In this document: positions 19,301 to 27,329 of the stretch, one piece after another
How the letters are laid out: every line of letters begins with the position of its first letter
How positions within the stretch are numbered: the first letter of the stretch is position 1
NCBI GenBank assembly: GCA_002254845.1
Contig: NKPT01000003.1
Span: forward strand, 79,850 to 143,849
DNA length: 64,000 nucleotides
Source of the DNA: Chloracidobacterium sp. CP2_5A
GTDB taxonomy: Bacteria > Acidobacteriota > Blastocatellia > Chloracidobacteriales > Chloracidobacteriaceae
Direction: 5' to 3'
The notes under the pieces: generated by a model
The model's input: only the letters and a program-made list of their open reading frames with translations
Databases searched by the model: none
Told to the model about the DNA's origin: nothing
Position numbers and translations under genes: made by a program

Positions 19301-20027
19301 CAGCTACAACTCCCTTCAGGCGACAGTCACGCGCCGCCTGTCCAAAGGGCTCCAGGCGCTGGCGAGCTACACTTGGTCGCACGCGATTGACGAATACTCT
19401 GGGCAACTGACGTCGCTCGGCACGAGCGACGTGTCGCCGGACTTTGGCAATCAGGCGACGTTCCAGGGCAATCGCGCCACGGCGGATTTTGACCGGCGGC
19501 AGCGGCTTGTCGTCAGCTTCGTCTATGACCTGCCGAAGTTTTACGACGGCGACCGCTTCGCCCTTAAGGCGCTAGCCAACAACTGGCAGGTGTCAGGCGT
19601 CTCGATTTTTCAGACCGGGCTGCCCTTTACCATCGCCAGCAGCACGGGCCTGAGTGACGGCGCGCGCGCCTCCTATGCCGCCGCCGGACAGGGCAACGGC
19701 AGCTTGTCCGGGGATGTTCGCCGGCGGCTTGACCGCTACTTTGACACCAGCCGGTTTGTCGCCTCGACCGGCGTTGGGAACTTCGGCACGGTCGGGCGCA
19801 ACACCTTGCGCGGGCCAGCGCAGGCCAATACCGATTTCTCCATCATCAAGTTGTTGATTTTCCAGGAGCGGTATCGGGCGGAATTCCGGACCGAGTTCTT
19901 CAACATCTTCAACCAAACGAACTTCGCCAATCCCGGCAACGTTGTCGGGACGCCCAACTTCGGGCGGATTCTGGAAGCGACGACGGGGCCGCGAATCGTG
20001 CAGTTCGCCTTCAAGTTCGCCTTCTAG
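16371..20027 (+). CDS. Oar-like TonB-dependent receptor with carboxypeptidase-regulatory-like domain (second copy)
   Basis: From the ATG at 16371 (AGGTG six bases upstream) the protein has 1218 residues. In-frame ATGs at 16449 and 16503 are alternatives, all placing a signal segment (IAFIMLICGAATGWAQS) before the mature protein. The regulatory-like domain (LRGVIRDPQGAVVSGASV, GKYRLEARATGF) is followed by a plug with TSNSILINGIDVNS and GGIVAAITKSGTNELHG. A long barrel ends with VQFAFKFAF. It is the same architecture as the receptor at 10945-14787 but the sequences are clearly diverged, so this is not a recent duplication. The 3' end of the gene, including its stop, is tandemly duplicated. A role in energised uptake across the outer membrane is inferred; the ligand is unknown. 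Confidence 0.87.
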   Translation: MTSELCDLVFRQSWTGGSALRFRARPMPSDVAFALGRRARASAAMAAMIAFIMLICGAATGWAQSASTGQLRGVIRDPQGAVVSGASVTLTEQATGSKREATTGGSGDFTFTLLPPGKYRLEARATGFKTSVTENITVSITGVTTNDVALEIGEAASEVVNVSGEAPLIQADSAAHGRVVDERGIRQLPLPTRNFQQLLALSAGAASNIFNTSEVGRGDTAINVNGQRTTSNSILINGIDVNSIGTGSFANLAVPATDTLQEFIVQTSQYDASAGRNVGGIVAAITKSGTNELHGNAYFFLRDQALNANNFFLKRAGIPRQANNRKQYGGTIGGPIVKNRAFFFGSYQGTRETSGTSTNNSIAPFNPAPDLTDDRSLASIRAIALSRAPGFASFINSAAFAASPQARLLQARYPDGQFVIPSGNGRTTGVRVAESTFREEQFNANGDWQINDNNRVSGKFFFANNTVQQGLFRQFGGGNALQLPGYPVDAITNNRVTAASWTSILRPTLINEFRFGYNRLITEGKPTEPLRAADFGISSPSAARFPGLPGFTFSNMFSFGPATTSDSFNTTEGFTFNDTLSLTAGAHSMKFGGELRPYRQRVFFNVGARGLIQFTGGFANAAGLGAFAALGIPPGSVNRAPQFLPTLPFTEFLITGVNPGLSSTAGGLTSPFLSVISPGGAKRDFRANDFTLFFQDDWKISDRLTVNLGLRYDYFGPFYEKDGLMATFDEGVARAAVGIGANGVSNLAGTFAGFFVPSNNRAGLPGITRDSRRGFTEPDWNNFAPRIGMAFKPLPTDRFVVRAGYGLYYDRFNARTVINSSFSFPVFPLIPFFPAVAGGGFANPFAPIPATQGPIDTGNASFFPGTSCAGAAGPNRGLPFCLGGRQVAVQGIYPGRNLRTPYVQQYSFGFQWEFIKDTQLEVSYVGSQTRKLQRFKNVNQPFAPNGTVSPFGTILSQITQPGLNSFSVTVQESSAVASYNSLQATVTRRLSKGLQALASYTWSHAIDEYSGQLTSLGTSDVSPDFGNQATFQGNRATADFDRRQRLVVSFVYDLPKFYDGDRFALKALANNWQVSGVSIFQTGLPFTIASSTGLSDGARASYAAAGQGNGSLSGDVRRRLDRYFDTSRFVASTGVGNFGTVGRNTLRGPAQANTDFSIIKLLIFQERYRAEFRTEFFNIFNQTNFANPGNVVGTPNFGRILEATTGPRIVQFAFKFAF

Positions 20028-20043
20028 CAAGTTCGCCTTCTAG
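20012..20043. repeat. 16-bp tandem duplication of the receptor gene's last codons and stop
   Basis: CAAGTTCGCCTTCTAG (20012-20027), which is the end of the gene including TAG, is repeated exactly at 20028-20043, so the transcript carries two in-line copies of the terminus. Confidence 0.92.
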
Positions 20044-20116
20044 CGCGCTTTCCGAACGAGCGCCGTGGACTGGCAAGGGTCGTTATCCGCGGCGACCCCA
20101 GCTAGGCCGCCGCGAC

Positions 20117-20175
20117 AGCCGCTTGGAAAGCGCGCTGACCGCGCTTAACTAGCTTGGCGCGCTTTCCAAGCGGCT
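20117..20175. terminator. 19-bp inverted repeat between convergent genes, one arm inside a coding end
   Basis: AGCCGCTTGGAAAGCGCGC (20117-20135) is exactly complementary to 20157-20175, leaving a 21-nt loop. The right arm encodes part of the last residues (EAAWKAR) of the minus-strand gene, whose TAA lies in the loop. It can act as a two-way terminator for the converging receptor and membrane-protein genes, though it has no T tract. Confidence 0.65.
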
Positions 20176-20687
20176 TCGAGTTGACCTTTGGCGTAAAAGA
20201 TAATCGCCAGCACGAGCAGCGTCGTGGTCAAGCTTTCCACCGCGACGGCCACCGCCGCAACTGAGAAGGAAGCGCCTTCCAGAATGTCGAGCTGGATGGC
20301 AAACCACCGCTGGGCTAATTCGCCGGTGACGCGGGCCAACGCTAGAAAGACGACGCCGGAAACGAGCGTGCCAAAGCAAAACTGCGCGACCTGGGTCCAG
20401 TTGCCGGCAAAGCGGCCATCGAAATCGCCATGCGTCATCGTGCCGGCATGCGGACGGACGAGGTTTGAGGCGATCCCGATCAGATTGCCGATGACCAGCG
20501 CCGCGCCAAGATAGACGCCGAACCAAAGCAAAAGGTGGCGCACGTTGATGACGAATGTCCATTGCGGGCGAGCGACGGCAAACGCTGTCAAACACATAAA
20601 GAAGTAAGCGATAGCCCAGAAGCCGGTGAAAATTGAGAAACGCGCGACGATATCGCCAAATCTGGCAGCGACTTTAGGTTGCTCCAT
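20145..20687 (-). CDS. four-helix membrane protein of unknown function (180 aa)
   Basis: I take the start at the ATG at 20687 (MEQPKVAARFGDI); the longer open frame upstream lacks a start signal. Four hydrophobic segments are visible: FSIFTGFWAIAYFFMCLTAF, LLLWFGVYLGAALVIGNLI, FCFGTLVSGVVFLALARV and one running through VESLTTTLLVLAIIFYA. A soluble loop sits between the second and third (RPHAGTMTHGDFDGRFAG). The C-terminus KGQLEAAWKARQAS is cytoplasmic by charge. No family is recognised. It is convergent with the TonB receptor gene and its 3' end is part of a long inverted repeat. Divergent from it lies the coiled-coil gene at 20919. Confidence 0.65.
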   Translation of the reverse strand: MEQPKVAARFGDIVARFSIFTGFWAIAYFFMCLTAFAVARPQWTFVINVRHLLLWFGVYLGAALVIGNLIGIASNLVRPHAGTMTHGDFDGRFAGNWTQVAQFCFGTLVSGVVFLALARVTGELAQRWFAIQLDILEGASFSVAAVAVAVESLTTTLLVLAIIFYAKGQLEAAWKARQAS

Positions 20688-20918
20688 AGCGCTCAATATC
20701 CGTTGCACAGCGGAGAGAGGATGGGCGGGGCTGGCCCGATTATGCGCTTTTGCGCCCCGCCAAAGCGTGACACAGCGCACGCCGCGGCCCGTGAGCGGCG
20801 GGCCCCGGACGCCCCGGAGCGACTTGTGCGGCGCGCCGCTTTCCACCACAATAAGCGCGCGTCAAGAATACAGTTAATTTCAGGCGCGCCTTGAACCCCA
20901 AGGCGCTACGAGGCACCA

Positions 20919-21602
20919 ATGAGCAACGGAACTGGCATGCTCGGTAGAATCTTTGGCTCAAAACCGGAAAACAATCGCGAGGAACGCGATCGTCGCCCTC
21001 AGGATGAGCGCCCCCAGGAACCGCCGCCTCCCGAAGACCCTGCGCCGCCGCATCTGCGCAGCTTTGACGCCATCTATCGCAGCGCGCGCCTTCCGGTCTC
21101 GCCCTGTGGCGTTGACGAGCTGGAGAAGATGATCGCCAACCCCATCATTGCCAACGCGCCGCCCGAAACGCGCGTTATCGCGCTCAAGTTCGCTCTCGAC
21201 CGCGAAGGCCATACCATTGAGGAGCCCAAAAGCGACGCCGCCCGCAAGGTCAAAGCCCTTGACGCCTACCATGGCACGCTTCTAAGCCGCGCCGGTAGCC
21301 TTGAGCGGCGCAATGCCGAGCGCTTCCAGGAAATGGAAGCCGAGCGACTGGAGTTTATTCGGCGGCAAGAAGAAGAGCGGGAGCGGCTTGTGCAGGAAGC
21401 GCAGGAAGCCGAGCGCCAAGCGCGGGAGTTTGAAGCCCGCCTCAATGCTGAGCGTCAGCGTCTTTCAGAGCTGTTGCGACCGTTTGTCGGAGAGCTGGAC
21501 TTCACGGAATCCGACTTGGATTCCGTCTTGTCGGATGTGACGCCGCCAGACGCCCCGCCCGCGCCGTCATCTTCAGTGATGGTTGACCCAAGCGTGCGCT
21601 GA
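20919..21602 (+). CDS. cytoplasmic coiled-coil protein of unknown function (227 aa)
   Basis: The ATG is preceded by GAGG five bases away. The N-terminus (1-45) is polar and proline-rich (RPQEPPPPEDPAPP). Residues about 47-115 form a compact part with FDAIYRSARLPVSPCGVDEL and PPETRVIALKFALDREG. Residues 120-190 are a continuous heptad-like coiled coil (EMEAERLEFIRRQEEERERL), followed by a small acidic domain (FVGELDFTESDLDSVLSDV) and a Pro/Ser tail. There is no signal peptide or membrane segment. A strong terminator follows. The central segment may belong to an uncharacterised family; nothing visible indicates an enzyme. Confidence 0.65.
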   Translation: MSNGTGMLGRIFGSKPENNREERDRRPQDERPQEPPPPEDPAPPHLRSFDAIYRSARLPVSPCGVDELEKMIANPIIANAPPETRVIALKFALDREGHTIEEPKSDAARKVKALDAYHGTLLSRAGSLERRNAERFQEMEAERLEFIRRQEEERERLVQEAQEAERQAREFEARLNAERQRLSELLRPFVGELDFTESDLDSVLSDVTPPDAPPAPSSSVMVDPSVR

Positions 21603-21623
21603 CGCCAAGCCGCGGATAAGCTA

Positions 21624-21666
21624 AAAGCGGCGGGCTGGACTCTCGCGGCCCTTCGCCCGCCGCTTT
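21624..21666. terminator. bidirectional terminator between the coiled-coil gene and korB
   Basis: A perfect 12-bp stem, AAAGCGGCGGGC / GCCCGCCGCTTT with a 19-nt loop, carries A and T residues at its outer ends. It lies between two convergent genes and can serve both. Confidence 0.75.
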
Positions 21667-21687
21667 CTTCACGTTAGCGGAGCCCGG

Positions 21688-22731
21688 TCACTCAACCACC
21701 CAGGTATCCCCGCTGTTGAGGAGCTTTTCCAAGCTGCCCTTCCCGTGCGCCATCGCGGCTTCGATTTGCTGGGCGGTCAGCTCTTCGAAGGTCGGCTTGA
21801 AGACATTTCGAAAAACGCCCATCGGCACGGGGAAATTGGGGAAATCCATTTGGGTGAGCAGGTAGGCGAGGGTCGGGTCGGCGGCGCTTTCGTCGTGAAC
21901 AAGCAAGTCGCCCTCGGTCACGCCGTTTTCCCCGATGGTGACAACCTCCGGCTTAATGCCGTTGAGCCGAATGCCCTTGTTGCGGTCCTTGCCAAAAATC
22001 ATTGGCTTGCCATGCTCCAGATAGAGCATGTTCTCCGCCCGCACTTCCTTGTCGCTAATGGGCTTGTAGGCGCCATCGTTGAAAATGTTGCAGTTCTGGT
22101 AAATCTCAATAAACGACACGCCCTTGTGCCGCGCCGCCCGCTCGATGGTCGCTGCCAAGTGCTTGGTATCCACGTCAATCGAGCGCGCGACGAACGTCGC
22201 CTCGGAGGCGATCGCCAGGCATAGCGGGTTGATCGGGCGCTCAATGCTGCCCATCGGGCTTGACTTTGTTTTCTTGCCAAACTCCGAAGTGGGCGAATAC
22301 TGCCCTTTCGTCAATCCGTAGATGCGGTTGTTGAACAGTAGAACGTTGACATCCAAGTTGCGCCGCAAGACATGGATAAAGTGATTGCCGCCAATCGAGA
22401 GGCCGTCGCCGTCGCCGGTGATGATCCATACCGAGAGGTCGGGATTGGCGACTTTGATGCCGGTGGCAATCGTGGGCGCGCGCCCGTGGATGGTGTGAAA
22501 GCCGTAGGTGTTCATGTAGTACGGAAATCGGCTGGAGCAGCCGATCCCTGACACAAAGACGAGGTTCTCGCGCGGGATGTTCAGCTTGGGAAGCACCGAC
22601 TGCACCTGAAAAAGAATCGAGTAATCCCCGCAGCCCGGGCACCAGCGAACTTCCTGGTCGGAGATAAAATCTGTCCGTTGCAGGTTGAGCGGCGTCTCTG
22701 ACGCGCCGGCAATTTTGAGTGGCTCGGTCAT
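21688..22731 (-). CDS. korB: 2-oxoacid:ferredoxin oxidoreductase, beta subunit
   Basis: This 347-residue thiamine-diphosphate subunit pairs with KorA to convert 2-oxoglutarate (or a related 2-oxoacid) and CoA to the acyl-CoA, reducing ferredoxin. Visible features are the start motif RWCPGCGDYSILFQVQS, the cysteine-containing GIGCSSRFPYYMNTYGFH, HGRAPTIATGIKVANP, and the ThDP/Mg site GDGDGLSIGGNH with FNNRIYGLTKGQYSPTS. The length matches the two-subunit KorAB type. It lies 67 bp downstream of korA on the same strand. A pyruvate- or branched-chain-specific enzyme cannot be excluded from sequence alone, but the KorB-like size and motifs favour 2-oxoglutarate. Confidence 0.9.
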   Translation of the reverse strand: MTEPLKIAGASETPLNLQRTDFISDQEVRWCPGCGDYSILFQVQSVLPKLNIPRENLVFVSGIGCSSRFPYYMNTYGFHTIHGRAPTIATGIKVANPDLSVWIITGDGDGLSIGGNHFIHVLRRNLDVNVLLFNNRIYGLTKGQYSPTSEFGKKTKSSPMGSIERPINPLCLAIASEATFVARSIDVDTKHLAATIERAARHKGVSFIEIYQNCNIFNDGAYKPISDKEVRAENMLYLEHGKPMIFGKDRNKGIRLNGIKPEVVTIGENGVTEGDLLVHDESAADPTLAYLLTQMDFPNFPVPMGVFRNVFKPTFEELTAQQIEAAMAHGKGSLEKLLNSGDTWVVE

Positions 22732-22798
22732 GGTTGTTTCGCCCTATGGGCGCCGCGCCGGGGGCGGCGGCGCTCAATGTAAAGTCAATCGCCAAAAA

Positions 22799-24652
22799 TC
22801 ACAGCAAAGCCTTGCAGCGGGCGATGAGTTCCGAAATCTTGAACGGCTTGCCCGCCACCTTGTTGATGCTCACGGTGTCCACGAGAAAGGCGCTCCGAAT
22901 GAGCAGATTGAGCTGTCCCAAGTTGAGTTCGGCGACGGCGACGCGCTTGAACCGCTTGAGAACGTCGCCCAGATTGCGCGGGAACGGATTGAGGTAGCGC
23001 AGGTGAGCGTTGGAAACGCGATAGCCCTGCCGGCGCAGCTCTTCCGTAGCGGTAGCGATGGCTCCATACGTCCCGCCCCAGCCCAGGAGCAGCAAGTCGC
23101 CCTCCGGGTCGCCTTCCACCGACAAGTCGGGAATATAGTTTGCAATACGGGCGATCTTCTCGGCGCGCAGGCGCACCATGAAATCGTGATTCGCCGGGTC
23201 GTAGCTTACGTTCCCCGCGCGATGCTGCTTTTCCAACCCGCCGATGCGGTGCTCCAGGCCCGGCGTGCCCGGCACCGCCCACGGGCGCGAGAGCGTTTGC
23301 TCATCCCGCTCATAGGGCAGGAAGCCGGTTGGGTCCTGACGCAAAACCTGCTTCATCGCCGGCAATTCGGATAGTTGCGGAATCTTCCACGGCTCAGCCC
23401 CATTGGCGATGTAACCATCTGAAAGATAAAAAACCGGCGTCATAAAAGTCGCGGCTAAGCGGACCGCTTCCACCGCCATGTTGAAACAGTCGCTAGGCGA
23501 CGAGGGAGCCACGACCGCGACCGGACACTCGCCGTTGCGGCCATAAAGCGCCTGAAGCAAATCCGCCTGCTCGGTTTTGGTCGGCAGCCCCGTGGACGGG
23601 CCGCCGCGCTGAACATTGATGATGACCACCGGCAGTTCCGTCATGACCGCCAGCCCGATGGCCTCGCTTTTGAGGCAGACGCCGGGGCCGCTCGTGCCCG
23701 TCAGCCCGATGTGCCCGGCAAAGGCCGCGCCAATCGCCGCGCCCATGGCGGCAATCTCGTCTTCCGCCTGAAAAGACTTGATGCCGAAATTTTTGAGCCG
23801 CGACAGCTCGTGCAGGATATCGGAGGCCGGCGTGATGGGATAGCTGCCATAAAACAGCGGTCGCCCAGTCAGCTCCGCGGCGGCGACAAAGCCCAGCGCC
23901 GTCGCTTCGTTGCCGGTGATCTTACGGTACTTGCCCGGCGGCAAGCTGGCTTTGCGCACCCGGTAGTGCGTGGTGAAAATCTCAGTCGTGTCGGCGTAGT
24001 CAAAGCCGGCCTTGAGCGTGCGCCGATTGGCTTCGGCAACTTCGGGCTTCGCGCCAAACTTCTGATCAATCCACTGGTAGGTCGGCTCCAGCGGGCGATC
24101 AAACAGCGCGAAGACGATGCCCAACGCGAAAAAGTTTTTACATCGCTCCTTGTTGCGCTTGGTCATCTCGATTTCGGTCAGCGCGTTGTAGGTCAGATCA
24201 GTGATGGGAATCGAGATGAGCCGGTAGCCCTTAAGCGAGCCGTCCGTCAGCGGATTCGAGGCATAGCCCGCCTTGTCGAGGTTGCTCTTGATAAACTCGT
24301 TTTCGTTGACGATGAGAATGCCGCCCTCATGCAGGTCCGGCAAGTTGACCTTGAGCGCGGCCGGGTTCATAGCCACGAGAACATCCGGCTCGTCTCCCGG
24401 CGTGCGAATGTCCATGCTTGAAAAGTTGACCTGAAAGCCCGACACCCCCGGCAGACTGCCCTGCGGGGCGCGAATTTCAGCCGGAAAATCAGGCAGCGTG
24501 CTGATGTCGTTGCCCAGCAGCGCGGCCGTGTTGGTGAACTGCGTGCCGGTCAACTGCATGCCGTCGCCGGAGTCGCCCGCGAAGCGAACGGTGACAGAGG
24601 TCACTTCCTGAATCTTTTCTTCGGTATTGCCAAGAATGGCTGTGGATGACAT
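22799..24652 (-). CDS. korA: 2-oxoacid:ferredoxin oxidoreductase, fused gamma-alpha subunit
   Basis: I start at the ATG at 24652 ([13 protein letters not shown], 617 aa) with GGAG nine bases upstream rather than the longer frame. Residues about 20-190 are the gamma domain ([18 protein letters not shown]). Residues about 225 onward are the pyrimidine-binding alpha domain with [51 protein letters not shown] and [20 protein letters not shown]. The C-terminal domain holds [12 protein letters not shown]. This gamma-alpha fusion is typical of KorA in aerobes and rTCA organisms. It forms an operon with korB, and a CBS-domain gene lies 119 bp upstream on the same strand. Reduced ferredoxin could feed biosynthesis or respiration. 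Confidence 0.9.
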   Translation of the reverse strand: MSSTAILGNTEEKIQEVTSVTVRFAGDSGDGMQLTGTQFTNTAALLGNDISTLPDFPAEIRAPQGSLPGVSGFQVNFSSMDIRTPGDEPDVLVAMNPAALKVNLPDLHEGGILIVNENEFIKSNLDKAGYASNPLTDGSLKGYRLISIPITDLTYNALTEIEMTKRNKERCKNFFALGIVFALFDRPLEPTYQWIDQKFGAKPEVAEANRRTLKAGFDYADTTEIFTTHYRVRKASLPPGKYRKITGNEATALGFVAAAELTGRPLFYGSYPITPASDILHELSRLKNFGIKSFQAEDEIAAMGAAIGAAFAGHIGLTGTSGPGVCLKSEAIGLAVMTELPVVIINVQRGGPSTGLPTKTEQADLLQALYGRNGECPVAVVAPSSPSDCFNMAVEAVRLAATFMTPVFYLSDGYIANGAEPWKIPQLSELPAMKQVLRQDPTGFLPYERDEQTLSRPWAVPGTPGLEHRIGGLEKQHRAGNVSYDPANHDFMVRLRAEKIARIANYIPDLSVEGDPEGDLLLLGWGGTYGAIATATEELRRQGYRVSNAHLRYLNPFPRNLGDVLKRFKRVAVAELNLGQLNLLIRSAFLVDTVSINKVAGKPFKISELIARCKALL

Positions 24653-24771
24653 CGGGTTATGCTCCGAGCGTTTCTGAAGCCTTTTCAAAAAGGGGTTCTG
24701 GTTCACAATGGGCTCAAGCGGCCCGCGGGGACCCAACTAGACGGCGTGGGAGCGGCGGCGGGCGATGAGTT

Positions 24772-25269
24772 TCAGCCGCCCTCGACCGTGAGGCTCTTCT
24801 GATCAAGTTTTGGCGGGAGGTTGACAACATCCTGCGGGAAATGCTCGACAATGAAGCTGATAATGTGCCGCGTGGAAATCACGCCGAGAATGCCGCCGTC
24901 CGTATCCAGCACCGGCAAGTGCCGGTAGTTCCCGGCATCCATCAGGCGCATGGCTTCGACAATCGTGGCGTCTTCGTGAATCACCGTTGGGTTAGGCGTC
25001 ATCACGCTCTTTGCCGGAGCGTCATAGCTAACGCCCAGGCCAATGACCTTGAGCAGGTAGTCCCGCTCAGTCACGATGCCCAGCAAGCGCCCTTCCTCGC
25101 CAACAAAAGCGTAGCCGGCGCGCTCCGCCATCATAGCTTTTATGGTTTCAGCCAGCGAGGTCTCCGGCGCGACGATAACCGGGCGCGAAGGTTCCAGGTG
25201 ACGGACTTTCCAATCACGAATGATGCGTTCAAGAGACATGTTCCGCAACGTCCGGCGCTGCTTGAGCAT
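24772..25269 (-). CDS. CBS-domain pair protein
   Basis: The ATG at 25269 has GGAG eight bases upstream (165 aa). An internal ATG at 25239 (MSLERIIRDWK) is a possible alternative. Two CBS motifs fill the protein: the first around MMAERAGYAFVGEEGRLLGIVTERDYLLK, the second around VMTPNPTVIHEDATIVEAM and YRHLPVLDTDGGILGVISTR. Such stand-alone pairs bind adenine nucleotides and modulate partner proteins. It lies directly upstream of korA and korB on the same strand, so a regulatory link to the oxidoreductase by energy charge is plausible but inferred. A related zinc-ribbon CBS protein lies at 58653-59171. Confidence 0.82.
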   Translation of the reverse strand: MLKQRRTLRNMSLERIIRDWKVRHLEPSRPVIVAPETSLAETIKAMMAERAGYAFVGEEGRLLGIVTERDYLLKVIGLGVSYDAPAKSVMTPNPTVIHEDATIVEAMRLMDAGNYRHLPVLDTDGGILGVISTRHIISFIVEHFPQDVVNLPPKLDQKSLTVEGG

Positions 25270-25297
25270 CCGCCGCGCTCCAGGGTGGGATGGCACT

Positions 25298-25329
25298 ACA
25301 ATAGGCGACTGGCGAGGCGCGTCGCCAGT
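25298..25329 (-). promoter_or_regulatory. palindrome beside a -10-like element upstream of the CBS gene
   Basis: ACTGGCGA-N6-TCGCCAGT (25308-25329) is a perfect 8-bp-arm palindrome, extendable by three bases with one mismatch. Five bases toward the gene lies a TATTGT (25303-25298). The palindrome occupies the -35 position, as expected for an operator or activator site of the CBS-korAB unit. Confidence 0.4.
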
Positions 25330-25389
25330 TGCGGACGGATGCTATGTGAGAAACATTACTTTTGGCAATTCCTTGCCTCTTGGATTGCT

Positions 25390-25420
25390 AGGCGGCCGGC
25401 AACTTTCGGCTCGGCCGCCT
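25390..25420. terminator. hairpin after the 25438-25971 gene
   Basis: AGGCGGCCG / CGGCCGCCT form a perfect 9-bp stem with a 13-nt loop, 18 bp beyond the stop of the minus-strand gene. It has no T tract, so termination is only likely. Confidence 0.4.
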
Positions 25421-25437
25421 CAGGAGCGGCCGCTGAG

Positions 25438-25971
25438 CTACGCCGTGGCGATCTGGTCGCGGGCCGCGGCTGGCGCAAGCGCGCCCCCGAGCAGATCGCC
25501 CAGCAGCGTCGCGTTGAGATGCGTCGCCAGCGAGGCGGCCTCATCCGCGTCAAGGTCGTTCAGCAGCGGAAGCTCTTCGCCGCCCCGGCGAACCCCGATC
25601 ACGCCCCACGCGCCGAAGAAGCGCGTCGCGGATGCATCATAGGCTTCGCCAAAAACATATAGGCGGTCGCCGGATCGCTCGACGACCAACTCCGGCAGCC
25701 CGGCAATCGCGCCCATTGCGCGCCGGAACAGCAGCCACGTCGTGTAAAGCCCGGCGACGCCCGCGACGAGCACAATGAGCCGGTCCGGCGAGAAACCCTG
25801 CGCCAACCCAGCCGCCGCCGCCATCGTGGTCACAAAGGAAACCGTCGCGAAGCCGACGGCGATCAGCGACTTTAGAACATCCAATAGCTCGCCGTTGCGC
25901 GTCAGCCAGAGCTTACGGTCAGTCAAGACAAGGCCTCGACCATTGGACAACAAGTATGATTCGCGTTTCAT
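25438..25971 (-). CDS. two-helix membrane protein of unknown function (177 aa)
   Basis: The ATG follows GAGGG six bases away. The N-terminal 35 residues (YLLSNGRGLVLTDRKLWLTR) look like a small beta PH-like or regulatory segment. Two hydrophobic helices follow, VGFATVSFVTTMAAAAGLAQ and LIVLVAGVAGLYTTWLLF, and then a cytoplasmic part with LVVERSGDRLYVFGEAYDAS and GVIGVRRGGEELPLLNDLD. The charge pattern suggests both termini are in the cytoplasm. The layout recalls bacterial PH-domain membrane proteins, but the match is too weak to name. It is co-directional with the hypothetical gene at 26127 and with the CBS gene. Confidence 0.6.
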   Translation of the reverse strand: MKRESYLLSNGRGLVLTDRKLWLTRNGELLDVLKSLIAVGFATVSFVTTMAAAAGLAQGFSPDRLIVLVAGVAGLYTTWLLFRRAMGAIAGLPELVVERSGDRLYVFGEAYDASATRFFGAWGVIGVRRGGEELPLLNDLDADEAASLATHLNATLLGDLLGGALAPAAARDQIATA

Positions 25972-26126
25972 AACAAACCCTCGCGAGCCGCTGTCGCGGA
26001 GGCGGGCTTGTGGCGCGCCCGCGACGCATCCGGGACGCCTTTAGTTGTGCGCTTGCGGGACCTCAAAGTCAACGCTTTTCAACAATTCCTCGCCGTCGCC
26101 CCCGAAGTCGCGGTCAGCGCAGCGTC

Positions 26127-27200
26127 TCAGCCCAGCGTCAGCGCCAAGTGTTCAATATAGGCGCGCGGCCCTGGCGCGCCGCCGCGTCGGCGGCGCAGCG
26201 TTTGCAAACAGGCTTCAAGGGCGCGGGTCACGATGGCGGCATCCATTTCGCGCTCGACATTCTCGCGGTGAATCTGCCGACACAAAGCGACGCCTTCATC
26301 AATCGCCTGAAGAATGAAAGCGACCGCCGGCAAGTCATGCTCAAGCGGAATCTCAGCCGCGGAAGCCGTCGCCGCGAGCGCCATAGCCAGCGCCTGCTCG
26401 ACGTCGGCGTCCGCGATGGAAGGATTGGGCGCGGCGGCGTCAGCGATATGGCGCTCGATGGAAAACGTCGCGCCGCGCGTTAAATCCTGCGTCATCGCCA
26501 GCCCGACAGCGTCTTCGATGCCTTCCAGCGGGATGGCCCGCGTGGGCGTGTCCCAGCCCGGCGGACACAAGGTCAAGCGCTCCGACTCCATCAGCGCCGT
26601 CCGATATCGAACGTGGCTCGGCAGCGCATAGCGCGGGTGGCGCGCGCCAAGCTGCTTTTTCTGCGCCCGGTCGGAGATGTAGTAAGCGTCCACGCCGCCA
26701 AGCGCGTTTTTCTTGATTTGCTCCGTGTAAACGCTGGGCAGCGGATCGTCCGATACCGGGCAGAAAAACGCGCCTGGCGGCAGCGATACAGTCGGCAAGT
26801 CGTCAAACCGAGCGATGAAGTCCGTGAAGTTATCGGGAGGCGGCTTCTCGATGTATTCGTTGATGCGCTTGCCGTAAGCGATCACGCGCGCCGCCTGAAT
26901 CTTGTCGGCCGGCAGCCAGCGAAAGGGCGCTTCGTCCAATCGCCGGCTGAGCGCATCCGCCGTCAATCGCTCGAAAAAGACCTTGATGATGCCGTCGCGG
27001 ATTTCATCAATACACAGCAGGGCGACATCCAGGGAGTCAGCCTCATCCGGTATCGCCTGAAGCAGGAAGCGAAGTCCCGCATAACGCCCCCAGACCATGC
27101 GGGGCGCGGCCGCGGCAGTCGCGGAAGCGGCCGCGGGCTGCGGGCCGCGGGACTGCCGCTGTTGCGCGCGAAGCTTTTGGGCTTTGGTTTTCTTTGGCAT
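26127..27200 (-). CDS. hypothetical soluble protein (357 aa)
   Basis: The frame starts at MPKKTKAQKLRAQQRQS, a basic N-terminus followed by an Ala-rich linker. The body has segments such as VWGRYAGLRFLLQAIPDEAD, FFERLTADALSRRLDEAPFR and FIARFDDLPTVSLPPGAFFC, and ends in helices (IHRENVEREMDAAIVTRAL). There is no signal peptide, membrane segment or recognisable catalytic motif. Only three cysteines are present, apparently not in metal-binding pairs. Composition and codon use match the neighbours, supporting a real gene. It lies between a thioesterase gene (130 bp upstream) and a membrane-protein gene on the same strand. I do not recognise it. Confidence 0.6.
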   Translation of the reverse strand: MPKKTKAQKLRAQQRQSRGPQPAAASATAAAAPRMVWGRYAGLRFLLQAIPDEADSLDVALLCIDEIRDGIIKVFFERLTADALSRRLDEAPFRWLPADKIQAARVIAYGKRINEYIEKPPPDNFTDFIARFDDLPTVSLPPGAFFCPVSDDPLPSVYTEQIKKNALGGVDAYYISDRAQKKQLGARHPRYALPSHVRYRTALMESERLTLCPPGWDTPTRAIPLEGIEDAVGLAMTQDLTRGATFSIERHIADAAAPNPSIADADVEQALAMALAATASAAEIPLEHDLPAVAFILQAIDEGVALCRQIHRENVEREMDAAIVTRALEACLQTLRRRRGGAPGPRAYIEHLALTLG

Positions 27201-27329
27201 AAGGCAAGTGACAAGCGAACAGGCCGGCCGCGGGCGACGAGCGCGATCGCCGGCGCAGCCTGGCTTGGCCGCGCGGTGTTACGTTTGAGCTTCTACGTTT
27301 GAAATCGGGAGCGCCGCCCCAAGCTTGAG

